Assembly (NCBI GenBank): GCA_050184295.1
Contig: JBFXAM010000005.1
Location: forward strand, 19,458 to 83,457
From: JBFXAM01 sp050184295
GTDB lineage: Bacteria > Planctomycetota > Phycisphaerae > UBA1845 > Fen-1342
Length of the DNA: 64,000 nucleotides
Reading direction: 5' to 3'
Shown here one piece after another: positions 27,108-36,671 of this stretch. Both the position numbers and the translations under genes were made by a program. Position 1 is the stretch's first letter, and every line of letters starts with the position of its first letter. Under the pieces are notes generated by a model, which did no database searches, had not been told where the DNA came from, and saw nothing but the letters and a program-made list of their open reading frames with translations.

Positions 27108-27971
27108 TCAGAAACACTGCAACACGCACCAGACGTGCTCGAAGTCACCCGCGAGCAGGTCCTGGCGGCGAATCCAGAAGTACAGCCGGCCCATGTCGCC
27201 CCAGCCCCAGCCGGGCGTGTCGTCGGTGTCGAGTTGCAGGAGCAGGAGCCACTCGCCGGCGTCTTCGAGCAGCGCTTCCGCCCGGGGATCCTCGTAGCCG
27301 CTGGAATTCCCGCAATAAAGCCCGTTCGAGACCAGTTGGCACTCCGGCTCCATCGGGCTCTGGATGTTCTGGGACCAGCCGAAAAGCCGGTGGATCGGCT
27401 CGTCGGCATTGTGCAGGTCGAGCTCCTCAAAGACCTCGCGATAGGCCTCGGCCTCCGCCTCGGTCGAGCAGTTTTCCAATTGCTCGAAGACGTCCGGCCA
27501 AGGCAGCGAAAGCTCCGGCTCGAACACCAGCGTCGCCGGCTGAAAGATCGCGGCCTCGGGCAGCGACTCCGGCGGCGGCGTGCGCCGGAGCTCGTCGGCA
27601 TCGCCGCGAAACTGCTGCACCGCCCAACCGGCCCGGTCCTTGGGATCGAAACCCCAAGGCTGCTCCTGGGCGTCGTAGTAGAAACAGAGCCAGCCTTCGA
27701 GATTCTCAGGCGGCTCCTCGAAGAACTCGCCCACGACCGCGAGCTCGATCTGGGCGAGGAAAGCCAGCGGGCGCCCGTCGCGGTGCGGCCACTCGGTTCC
27801 CGGCGGCAGGTCGGGGGCGCCGCCGAAACGGGCGGCCCCGAGCGGCAGATCCTCCTCGGCGCGCGGCTCGCAGCGGATGCGGAGCGAAGGGACGAACAGC
27901 TCGTCGAGCTTCTCGGCGAGCTGGGGCGCGGCGGACTGCTCAAAGCTGTCGCGGACTTCGTCAGGGGTCAT
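27108..27971 (-). CDS. DUF1963 (YwqG-like) protein
   Basis: 287 residues from ATG 27971, chosen for the GGAGG five bases upstream; the frame is open further 5' without coding character. It has family features of DUF1963: LGAARFGGAPDLPPGTEWP, RPLAFLAQIEL, LCFYYDAQEQPWGFDPKD and the C-terminal LLLLQLDTDDTPGWGWGDMG. These proteins are cytoplasmic, rich in acidic and aromatic residues, and of unknown function. There is no signal peptide or membrane segment. The gene points toward sulP and ends 76 bp from it (convergent). Confidence 0.88.
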   Translation of the reverse strand: MTPDEVRDSFEQSAAPQLAEKLDELFVPSLRIRCEPRAEEDLPLGAARFGGAPDLPPGTEWPHRDGRPLAFLAQIELAVVGEFFEEPPENLEGWLCFYYDAQEQPWGFDPKDRAGWAVQQFRGDADELRRTPPPESLPEAAIFQPATLVFEPELSLPWPDVFEQLENCSTEAEAEAYREVFEELDLHNADEPIHRLFGWSQNIQSPMEPECQLVSNGLYCGNSSGYEDPRAEALLEDAGEWLLLLQLDTDDTPGWGWGDMGRLYFWIRRQDLLAGDFEHVWCVLQCF

Positions 27972-29050
27972 GCCGGCCTCCGTTCGATGCCTCCCGCGGC
28001 CGGGCGCGACGGCGTCGTCGGCCCGGGCAGTGCATCGGGGCATTGGAATCGAACAGGGTGCGGAATGCGAGCGAACGCGGCCCGCGATTTGGGACGCCGG
28101 CGCCGCGTCAGCGGCGACGCGATTCACACACCAGGGTCGCCGGCGCGAGCCGCGCGAATCGCATGAGCGTACCGACAGCACGAAGGGCTGACAGGCCACA
28201 GGCGGGACGTGGAGCGTTGCGACACCCCCCGGCGCGTCGCCGCATCACGCTGTTTGCGTCGGCCACCAGCCCGAAGGGCTGCTCGTTCGTAGCCGGGGGT
28301 GAAGCGGATCGCCAGCCCCGGTCTAGCGGCCCACGATCCGTTTACCTTCTTTGCACCAGCCCGACGGGCTGGAAGTACGGGTGTGGGTGCGTGCGCGTTA
28401 CTCGTCGCGATCAGGCCTTCAGCCTGAACCGGCGGGCGATGGGTACGGGCCCGAAGTCCGGGCGTGGCGCTGCGCGATACACCCGGCTGCGAACTCGCAG
28501 GCCCACGACCTGCCAAACAAAACCAGGTCAGCCCGCCGTGCGCCGTGCGCGCTCCGGCGGACAAGCTGACGGACGTGCTTGAGTGCCGGCCAGTCCGCTA
28601 AAATTTTCGCTGTTTGGACACCAATCGTTGACGTGCAACCGCCGGCGCGGTAGCCTAGCTGTGTTCTCTCTTCTACTGTCGGCATCGGGCCCGATGCTGA
28701 CGACCGCCCGACGTTGCACCGTCGGCGGAACGCACCGGAACCCCAAAAGCACCCGTTGTGAACGGGGAGGCGTGGGATCCGGTGCCCCTTTTTCTGAATC
28801 CGGAGTATTAACACACAAACCACAGTTGTTCAAGTACGCTTGGGAGTAATTCTAACTTTTTTGTTCTACGTGCTACCAGCTACAACCTAGCATCACAGCT
28901 ACAACCTAGCATCTACGACGCACCGCCGGTGCGGATCTGTATCTCAGGCGATCGGTGCTTTAACACCCACGCGCTGTGGATATCCGTCTCTAGGCGTGCT
29001 CCAACTCCCTTGGTCTTGTACTGTTACAGAATTCCGAAAGGCGCGTCTCT
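27972..29050. other. Large non-coding region upstream of groEL1
   Basis: About 1.1 kb with no supportable protein gene and a locally lower GC content after 28,800. Contents: a cluster of REP-like palindromes (28267-28427); a 24-nt palindrome GTCGGCATCGGG/CCCGATGCTGAC at 28678-28701 with one mismatched pair; a 17-bp direct repeat agctacaacctagcatc at 28878-28894 and 28897-28913. The repeats may be regulator sites for groEL1, or the region may encode a structured RNA. No known RNA family was recognised. Confidence 0.4.
28267..28427. repeat. Cluster of REP-like short palindromes
   Basis: Three short inverted repeats lie within 160 bases: CAGCCC-GAA-GGGCTG (28267-28281), CCAGCCCG-A-CGGGCTGG (28356-28372) and TCAGGC-CTTCA-GCCTGA (28411-28427). 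A relative lies at 25070-25084. Such elements are scattered between genes in planctomycetes and resemble REP sequences mobilised by RAYT transposases; no transposase gene is in the window. Confidence 0.55.
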
Positions 29051-29067
29051 ACTGTCAGATTGACAGT
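29051..29067. promoter_or_regulatory. Putative activator site (perfect inverted repeat) upstream of groEL1
   Basis: ACTGTCA-GAT-TGACAGT, with seven-base perfect arms, is centred about 121 bases before the -24 GG of the sigma-54 promoter at 29178. Closely related sites lie at 48426-48441 (groES2) and 61382-61396 (groEL3) at similar distances, which suggests one shared enhancer-binding activator. Confidence 0.6.
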
Positions 29068-29177
29068 GCCACCTCGGCACCCTGATTCCGCCCGAGCCGG
29101 CAACGTGGCGCGCCGGGAACACACGTAAACCTATATTCTATAACCACTTGCCGCTAATCTTCCGCCGCGGTGTGCGG

Positions 29178-29195
29178 CTGGCACTCTGCTTGCTT
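29178..29195 (+). promoter_or_regulatory. Sigma-54 (-24/-12) promoter of groEL1
   Basis: CTGGCAC-TCTGC-TTGCTT matches the RpoN consensus: TGGCAC and TTGC are exact, and the invariant GG and GC are 10 bases apart. Transcription would begin about 29205, roughly 100 bases before ATG 29308. It needs an AAA+ enhancer-binding protein, for which the inverted repeat at 29051 is the candidate site. Confidence 0.75.
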
Positions 29196-29307
29196 CTCTC
29201 TCGGCGTCTGGTACGCCTTCGCGCGGCACCGCGCCCGGCGTATCGACCCGGACCCGTGCAACGACTCGCGGCCCAAACGAAGCGGCCCCGTAAGGAGACC
29301 ACCCCCC

Positions 29308-30987
<1,680 letters not shown>

Positions 30988-30994
30988 CGGCGCC

Positions 30995-31032
30995 GATCCG
31001 CGCTGCGCACTCGAGTGCGCGCCGCGCGGATC
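30995..31032 (+). terminator. Terminator hairpin after groEL1
   Basis: Two stacked stems, GATCCGCG/CGCGGATC outside and GCGCACT/AGTGCGC inside with a CG turn, begin seven bases after the stop. This should separate groEL1 from groES1. The 17 bases starting at the stop codon (tagcggcgccgatccgc) recur exactly after the M3 peptidase gene at 41922. Confidence 0.6.
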
Positions 31033-31555
31033 GCTGCCGACGTGATCTATTCCGGCAACCGCGCTCGCGAAGCGTGGACCCTGTCCGGTGTACGCCGCGT
31101 GACCTGCATCCCGCGCCGGGCAGAAGCCGAACGCAGTCGCGGCGCACAACAGCGTGCCGCGGTGCGATGACGAGTCTCGAAGGGTTGAAGCAGGGATCAG
31201 CGCGAACGGAGCGCGAGCGCCCCGTCGGTTACGCGGTGCGGCGGCAGAGCGGAATCGATGGGGCCGTGCGGAGCAGGCGAGATTGAAGACCACAGTGACG
31301 AGGACGTTATGGCGCGGCAAGACGTACGTGTTGCGCGTCGGCGCGAAGCCGACCCCTTCGCCGGCGGCGACCGAGCCCCCGGCGTTCGCAGAACCGACCG
31401 ACGACGGTGTGGCGGCTTTCGCACACACGGTGTCGGTCGGGCGTCGTGCGGCGCATTACGTGATTACGCCGCGAACCGCGCGACGATGAGGCAAGCGAGT
31501 TCATGACCTGAAGCGGGCCGGCGGCGCCGCCCGCGCATCACTGGAGAGAACGACG
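31033..31555 (+). other. Gap between groEL1 and groES1, possible short ORF
   Basis: 523 bases. A short frame from TTG 31283 to 31489 would give 68 residues (LKTTVTRTLWRGKTYVLRVG...), with only a poor ribosome site. I cannot support it as a gene. No CIRCE element, sigma-54 promoter or inverted repeat of the CTGTCA type was found, so the promoter of the groES1-groEL2 cluster is not identified. Confidence 0.3.
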
Positions 31556-31897
31556 ATGGCGACAGCAACGGCAACGGCTCCGGCGAAGGAGAGCAAGCGT
31601 GTGAACCTGAAGATCCGCCCGCTCGACGATCGCATCGTCGTGCAGCGCTCGGAGGCGGAGGAAAAGACCGCCGGCGGGATCGTGCTCCCGGACACCGCGC
31701 GCGAGAAGCCGAACCAGGGGCGCGTGCTGGCGGTGGGCGCGGGCAAGTTCAACGAGCGGACGGGACAGCGCTCGGGCATGTCGCTGAAGGTCGGCGACCG
31801 CGTGTTCTACGGCAAGTACAGCGGCAACGAGGTGGAGATCGACGGCGAGAAGTACGTCATTCTGCGCGAGAGCGACGTGCTGGCGGTGATTGAATAG
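31556..31897 (+). CDS. groES1: Co-chaperonin GroES, paralog 1
   Basis: 113 residues, with GGAGAG upstream. The 10-kDa lid of the GroEL chamber. It is recognised by IRPLDDRIVVQRSEAEEKTAGGIVLPDTAREKP, split here as LDDRIVV and KTAGGIVLPD (the mobile loop that docks on GroEL), then VLAVGAGK, GDRVFYGKYSG and the end ESDVLAVIE. The N-terminus has about 18 extra residues (an Ala/Thr run and KESKRVN) compared with E. coli GroES. It precedes groEL2 by 149 bp, the standard groES-groEL order, so the two probably work together. Confidence 0.96.
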   Translation: MATATATAPAKESKRVNLKIRPLDDRIVVQRSEAEEKTAGGIVLPDTAREKPNQGRVLAVGAGKFNERTGQRSGMSLKVGDRVFYGKYSGNEVEIDGEKYVILRESDVLAVIE

Positions 31898-31901
31898 CGA
31901 C

Positions 31902-32025
31902 ATTTTGGAATTTGGGTTTTGGATGTTGGATTGCCGCGGCCCACGCGGGGTGTCGGCCTGCGACCTCCGCCGCGGTGGCGCGATTCGAGTCTGAAATCCA
32001 AAATCCGCAATCCAAAATCCAAAAT
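31902..32025. repeat. Long inverted repeat between groES1 and groEL2
   Basis: Two AT-rich 31-base arms, 31902-31932 and 31995-32025, are built of attttgga-type units and pair at 26 of 31 positions around a 62-base GC-rich centre that itself has ccgcgg at both ends. The composition differs sharply from the surroundings. It may form an RNA hairpin that tunes groES:groEL ratios, or be a small mobile (MITE-like) element. Confidence 0.6.
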
Positions 32026-32046
32026 CGAAGGAACTGAGGGATCCAA

Positions 32047-33663
32047 ATGCCTGCCAAGCAACTGATGTACCAGGAGCGTGCCCGCAGCGAGATGCTCGCC
32101 GGCGTGCGCAAGCTCGCCGCCGTCGTCAAGAGCACGCTCGGCCCGGTCGGTCGCAACGTGATTCTCCAGAAATCGTGGGGCGCCCCGCGCATCACCAAGG
32201 ACGGCGTCACGGTCAGCAAAGAGATCGAGCTGCCCGAACCGTTCCAGAACATGGCCGCCAAGCTCGTCAACGAGGTCGCGAGCAAGACCGGCGACGTGGC
32301 CGGCGACGGCACCACCACGGCCGCCGTGCTCGCCGAGGCGATCTTCGCCGAGGGTCTCAAGCACGTCACCGCCGGTGTGAACCCGATGGCGCTGAAGCGC
32401 GGCATCGAGGCCGCGGTCGAAGTCGCGGTCAAGAGCATCGCGGCGCAGTCGATCAAGGTGCGCGGCAAGGACGACATCTCCAAGGTCGGCGCCATCAGCG
32501 CCAACGGCGACCGCGAAGTAGGCAAGATGCTCGCCGAGGCGTTCGAGAAGGTCGGCAAGGACGGCGTGGTCGAGATCGAGGAGGGCAAGGGCCTCGAGAC
32601 GACCTGGGAGCACGTCGAAGGCATGCAGTTCGACAAGGGCTTCCTGTCGCCTTACTTCATCACCAACCCGAACACGCTCGAAGCGGTGCTCGAAGACCCC
32701 TATATCCTCATCTACGAGAAGAAGATCAGCTCGATCCGCGACCTCGTGCCGGTGCTCGAGCGCGTGGTCACGTCCGGCAAACCGCTGCTGATCATCGCCG
32801 AGGACATCGAGGGCGAAGCGCTGGCGACGCTGGTCGTGAACCGCCTGCGCGGGATTTTGAACATCTGCGCCGTAAAGGCGCCGGGTTTCGGCGATCGGCG
32901 CAAGGCCATGCTCGCGGACATCGCGACGCTGACGAACGGCGAGTTCATCAGCGAAGACCGCGGATTGAAGCTGGAGAGCATCGACGTGTCGATGATGGGC
33001 ACGGCGAAGCGCGTGATCATCACCAAGGATGAGACGACGATCATCCAAGGCGCCGGCAAGAAGAAGGACATCGACGCCCGCATCGAGCAGATTCGCGCCC
33101 AGACCGACAAAACCACCAGCGACTATGATCGCGAGAAGCTCCAGGAACGCCTCGCGAAGCTGACCGGCGGCGTCGCCGTCGTGCGCGTCGGCGGTGCGAC
33201 CGAGATCGAGGTCAAGGAGCGCAAGGATCTCGTCGACGACGCGTTCCATGCGACCAAGGCCGCCGCCGAAGAAGGCATCGTCCCCGGCGGCGGCGTCGTG
33301 TTTCTGCACGCGATCAAGCCCGTGAAGGATGCCGCCAAGAAGCTCGACGACGAGTCGGCCTACGGCTTCCAGATCATCGCCAAGGCGCTGGAGTTCCCGA
33401 CCCGGCAGATCGCCGAGAACGCGGGCTACGACGGCGGCGTGGTGGTCGACGAGGTGCTCTCGCGCGGCAAAGGCTTCGGCTTCGACGCGGCCAAGGGCGA
33501 ATATGTCGAGATGCTCGACGCCGGCATCATTGATCCGGCGAAAGTGGCGCGCGTCGCGCTCCAGAACGCGGCGAGCGTCGCGGGGCTGATGCTCACGACG
33601 GATGTCCTGTGCACCGAGTACAAGGAAGAGAAGCACAAGGACATCGAAGGCGCGACGCGCTAG
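32047..33663 (+). CDS. groEL2: 60-kDa chaperonin GroEL, paralog 2 (no GGM tail)
   Basis: 538 residues from ATG 32047 (GAGGGA upstream). It has all core GroEL features: RITKDGVTVSKEIEL, the ATP loop DVAGDGTTTAAVL, GFLSPYFITN, PLLIIAEDIEGEALATLVV, and AEEGIVPGGGVVF. The C-terminus ends at HKDIEGATR with no Gly-Met repeat, so the chamber tail is missing. It is divergent from paralogs 1 and 3 in the intermediate and apical regions (ESIDVSMMGTAKRVIITKDE). It follows groES1 and precedes dnaJ and grpE, so this is the cluster most like a general protein-quality-control operon. Confidence 0.96.
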   Translation: MPAKQLMYQERARSEMLAGVRKLAAVVKSTLGPVGRNVILQKSWGAPRITKDGVTVSKEIELPEPFQNMAAKLVNEVASKTGDVAGDGTTTAAVLAEAIFAEGLKHVTAGVNPMALKRGIEAAVEVAVKSIAAQSIKVRGKDDISKVGAISANGDREVGKMLAEAFEKVGKDGVVEIEEGKGLETTWEHVEGMQFDKGFLSPYFITNPNTLEAVLEDPYILIYEKKISSIRDLVPVLERVVTSGKPLLIIAEDIEGEALATLVVNRLRGILNICAVKAPGFGDRRKAMLADIATLTNGEFISEDRGLKLESIDVSMMGTAKRVIITKDETTIIQGAGKKKDIDARIEQIRAQTDKTTSDYDREKLQERLAKLTGGVAVVRVGGATEIEVKERKDLVDDAFHATKAAAEEGIVPGGGVVFLHAIKPVKDAAKKLDDESAYGFQIIAKALEFPTRQIAENAGYDGGVVVDEVLSRGKGFGFDAAKGEYVEMLDAGIIDPAKVARVALQNAASVAGLMLTTDVLCTEYKEEKHKDIEGATR

Positions 33664-33867
33664 CGCCGCCCGACGCGGCGACGACGTTTTCCATGGAGCG
33701 TGGGCGAAGAATGCAGGGGCGTTCGCGCGAGCGGCGCCCCTGCTGGTTGACACGACGGCGCGTATCGCGACGGTCGCGGCCGGGCCCACCACTCCCGCGG
33801 CGGATCCGGACGCCCCGAAGCACGGCGCGGTCGCGGCCGCGGTCGGACCGACCGAATCGAAACCGCC

Positions 33868-35025
33868 ATGAGTGCCACGGTGGCCAAGCAGCGCGATTAC
33901 TACGATGTGCTCGGCGTCGCCCGCGAGGCGTCGCCGGACGAGATCAAGCGCGCGTTCCGCCAGTGTGCGCTGAAGTACCACCCCGACCGCAACCGCGAAC
34001 CCGACGCCGAAGCGCGCTTCAAGGAGGCCTCGGAAGCGTACGAAGTTCTGTCGGACCCGGACAAGCGCCAGCGCTATGATCGCTTTGGACACAGCGGGCT
34101 GAACGGCGTCCCGACGCACGACTTCTCGAACATGGGCGTCGAGGACATCTTCAGCGTATTCGAGGACCTGCTCGGCGGCGGCTTCGGCGGGCGACGGCGC
34201 GCCCGGCCCGATCGCGGCGTGGACATTCGCGCGATCATCGAGATCACGCTCGCGGAAGTGGCGACCGGCGTCGAGAAGACGCTGCGCTTCGAGCGCGCCG
34301 ATTTCTGCAAGGCCTGCGCGGGACGCGGAGCCGAGCCGGGAACCAACCCGACGACCTGCCGCACCTGCGGCGGCTATGGGCAGGTGGAGCGGCAAAGCTC
34401 GATGGGATTTTTCGTCACGCGCACGGTGACCGACTGCCCGAGCTGCCACGGCCGCGGCACGCTGATTGAGAAGCCGTGCCGCGCGTGTCGGGGCACCGGG
34501 CGGGCGTCGGCGGAGCGCGTGGTGAACGTGAAGATCCCCGCCGGCGTGCACGACGGACAGATTGTCCGCGTCCGCAGCGAAGGCGAGCCGGGGCCGACGG
34601 GGATGACCCGCGGCGACCTGCACTGCGTGATTCGCGTGCGGCCGCACCCGCTCTTTGAGCGCGACGGCGATCACCTGCTCTGCCGGCTGCCGATCTCGTT
34701 CGCGCAGGCGGCGCTCGGGGCGCAGGTGGACGTGCCGACACTGACCGGCGCCGCCCCCCTACGGATTCCGGCGGGGACGCAGTATGGCGCCGTGTTCAAG
34801 CTGCGCGGCAAGGGGCTGCCGCACCTGAACACCGGTCACGTGGGCGACGAAATCGTGCAGGTGATCATCGAGGTTCCGAAGAAGCTTTCGCGCCAGCAGC
34901 AGGAGCTTCTGCGACAGTTCGACGGTCAAGCCGACGCTGCCGCGACGCCGGAGACCAAGAGCTTTTTTGAACGCATGAAGGAATACTTGACCGGGCAGAG
35001 CGACGACGAAAAGCCGTCGGCGTAG
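33868..35025 (+). CDS. dnaJ: Chaperone DnaJ (Hsp40)
   Basis: 385 residues. It stimulates DnaK ATPase and delivers unfolded clients. The J domain (residues about 9-72) has the essential HPD in LKYHPDRN. A Gly/Phe-rich linker (LLGGGFGGRRRARPDRG) follows. Four zinc-binding CxxCxGxG repeats are intact: CKACAGRG, CRTCGGYG, CPSCHGRG and CRACRGTG. The C-terminal substrate-binding domains end with LRGKGLPHLNTGHVGDEIVQV. ATG 33868 has no strong ribosome site. It sits 204 bp after groEL2 and 69 bp before grpE; dnaK itself is outside the window. Confidence 0.96.
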   Translation: MSATVAKQRDYYDVLGVAREASPDEIKRAFRQCALKYHPDRNREPDAEARFKEASEAYEVLSDPDKRQRYDRFGHSGLNGVPTHDFSNMGVEDIFSVFEDLLGGGFGGRRRARPDRGVDIRAIIEITLAEVATGVEKTLRFERADFCKACAGRGAEPGTNPTTCRTCGGYGQVERQSSMGFFVTRTVTDCPSCHGRGTLIEKPCRACRGTGRASAERVVNVKIPAGVHDGQIVRVRSEGEPGPTGMTRGDLHCVIRVRPHPLFERDGDHLLCRLPISFAQAALGAQVDVPTLTGAAPLRIPAGTQYGAVFKLRGKGLPHLNTGHVGDEIVQVIIEVPKKLSRQQQELLRQFDGQADAAATPETKSFFERMKEYLTGQSDDEKPSA

Positions 35026-35094
35026 CGGCGGAGCCGGTCGCTTCGCCGGGGCGCAGCGGCGCCGTCGTGCGGCCCGGGATGCAGGAACCGTGTG

Positions 35095-35631
35095 ATGAGC
35101 GATGCCGCCGAACAACCTCCGCGCCCGCCGTCCGATGTCCCAACCGACGTCGCGGTCGACGCGGGCGGCGACGAGCCCGCGACGTTGCGCAAGGAGCGCG
35201 ACGAGCTGCAAAGCCGCAATCTGCGCTTGATGGCGGACATGCGCAACCTCCAGGCGCGTCTGACGCGCGAGAAAGAGGACGCGCTGCGCTTCGCCGAAGC
35301 CGAGTTCGCCAAGGAGCTGCTCGTCGTCATCGACGATCTGGAGCGGACGATCGACTCGGCGAAGAGCGGCGCGGGCGCCGAGGCGCTCGCGGAGGGTGTG
35401 CGGATCATCTACGAGCACTTCATGAAGGTGCTGCGAACGCGGCGCGTGGAGCCGATCGAGGCCGTGGGCCAGCCGTTCGATCCGGGACTGCACGAGGCGC
35501 TGCTGCAACAGCCGAGTGCGGATGTGCCCGCGGGCGACGTGCTGACCGAGGTGGCGCGCGGTTACCGCATGCACGATCGCGTGTTGCGTGCGTCGCGGGT
35601 CGTGGTTTCGAGCGGCAAGCCGGAGGCGTAA
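35095..35631 (+). CDS. grpE: Nucleotide exchange factor GrpE
   Basis: 178 residues from ATG 35095 (AGGA eight bases upstream); a GTG directly before it is possible. It releases ADP from DnaK. The acidic, Pro-rich N-terminus leads into a long helix (RKERDELQSRNLRLMAD and RNLQARLTREKEDA). The beta-wing domain carries LVVIDDLERTID, PFDPGLHEALLQQPSADVP and the closing LTEVARGYRMHDRVLRASRVVV, the family signature. Adjacent to dnaJ in the same direction, it supports a DnaK-cycle operon together with groES1-groEL2. Confidence 0.95.
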   Translation: MSDAAEQPPRPPSDVPTDVAVDAGGDEPATLRKERDELQSRNLRLMADMRNLQARLTREKEDALRFAEAEFAKELLVVIDDLERTIDSAKSGAGAEALAEGVRIIYEHFMKVLRTRRVEPIEAVGQPFDPGLHEALLQQPSADVPAGDVLTEVARGYRMHDRVLRASRVVVSSGKPEA

Positions 35632-35774
35632 GGCCCCGCGCGGCAGCGGCGCGATGGACTGCTGACGCCGCGCTCTCGGCGGTTGCGACGCGCACGCTCC
35701 CGTCGGGTTCGACCCCCAATGCGACCGCCTGAAAGACGGCGCTGCGATTCGGCTTTCGGCCCGGGAGTTTGAGC

Positions 35775-36281
35775 ATGCCGACGTATGAGTATGAGTGCGA
35801 TGGATGCGGGCACGAATTTGAGGAGTTTCAGTCGATCACGTCCGACGCGCTCAAGACGTGCCCGAAGTGCCGCAAGAACAAGCTGCGCCGGCTGATCGGC
35901 GCTGGGGCGGGGCTGATCTTCAGAGGCTCCGGGTTCTATCTCACAGACTATCGCAGCGAGAGTTACCGGCAGGGCGCCGAAGCGGAGAAGAAAGCCGCGG
36001 AGCCGAAGGGCGAGTCCGCCGCGGCTGATTCGAAACGTGATACATCGAAGCAAGGCGCGGAAAAAAGCGTGGAGTCGAAACCGGGGGCGGCCGAGCGCCC
36101 CGTCGCGAAGCCGGCGGCGACCGAAAGCACGACGCCGGCGCCCGGCCACACCGCCGACGCCGAACCCGCCAAACCGCGGAAGGCAGGCGCAACGTCTTCT
36201 CGCGGCGGCGCGTCGCGCGGGTCGTCGACGACGCCCGCGGCGCGCTCGAAGTCGCGCGCCGGCGCGAAGAAGCCACGTTGA
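35775..36281 (+). CDS. FmdB-type zinc-ribbon protein with Lys/Ala-rich tail
   Basis: 168 residues from ATG 35775 (GGGAG upstream). The first 60 residues are an FmdB-like zinc ribbon: MPTYEYECDGCGHEFEEFQ with a second CPKCRKNK pair, then GAGLIFRGSGFYLTDYR. The remaining about 100 residues are a low-complexity Lys/Ala/Ser/Pro tail ending KSRAGAKKPR, which is strongly basic. FmdB was named from a formamidase regulator, but its general role is unknown. Other members are short putative regulators often found with chaperone or translation genes. It follows grpE by 143 bp. Confidence 0.88.
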   Translation: MPTYEYECDGCGHEFEEFQSITSDALKTCPKCRKNKLRRLIGAGAGLIFRGSGFYLTDYRSESYRQGAEAEKKAAEPKGESAAADSKRDTSKQGAEKSVESKPGAAERPVAKPAATESTTPAPGHTADAEPAKPRKAGATSSRGGASRGSSTTPAARSKSRAGAKKPR

Positions 36282-36671
36282 CGGGCCTCACGCCGCTGCG
36301 CCGCCGAATCAATCGCTTCGCCCGACAGCCTCGACCGCGCCGCGCCTCGGCTGCGTCTCCGCTGGACTGCGGGCGTCGGCCGGATGCTCCCGGGTGTTCG
36401 CCGCCGGGTAGTGGGTTAGTTTGATCCGGGTGGTGCAGGCGGCTCGCCGGTTCATGCGGCAGACATGGGCGAGACGCCCGTACCACCATTTCAAATTGAC
36501 TCGTTCGCGAAACTGACCCAGTGCGCGCCGCCGCGTTGATCTTTTCTGTCGTGCCGGGCCGTCATAAGATAAAAGGGCGAATGACGGCGCCGTGGCTCTC
36601 CCCTGGGGGACGTGCATCCACGGTAGCTCGATCGCCGGCCCCCGCTCCGGAGCGGGTCGAGGTTGTGTCCT
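36282..36671 (+). other. 390-base intergenic region before pilB
   Basis: No supported gene. It contains an imperfect inverted repeat (36429-36487, listed separately) and a stretch gtcataagataaaagg near 36562 that could hold a -10 region for pilB. No -35 of good quality is seen. Confidence 0.3.
36429..36487. repeat. Imperfect inverted repeat (MITE/REP-like)
   Basis: ggtggtgcaggcggctcgcc pairs, with a few mismatches, with the reverse complement of gggcgagacgcccgtaccacc across an 18-base loop. The GGCGAGACGCCCGTACCACC wording is a familiar intergenic phrase in planctomycetes by my recollection; a genome-wide copy count is needed. Confidence 0.45.

Noticed and set aside
27972..28199. Longer DUF1963 protein starting at 28199
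   Set aside because: The extra 76 residues lack coding character, and ATG 27971 has a good GGAGG.
29051..29067. NifA binding site
   Set aside because: NifA sites are TGT-N10-ACA. Here the spacing between TGT and ACA is seven, so another activator is more likely.
31154..31489. 111-codon plus-strand frame between groEL1 and groES1
   Set aside because: No ribosome site or recognisable motif; its first half is arginine-rich filler. Only mentioned as a possible short TTG-started ORF.
31033..31555. CIRCE element before groES1
   Set aside because: No TTAGCACTC-N9-GAGTGCTAA-like sequence was found on either strand.
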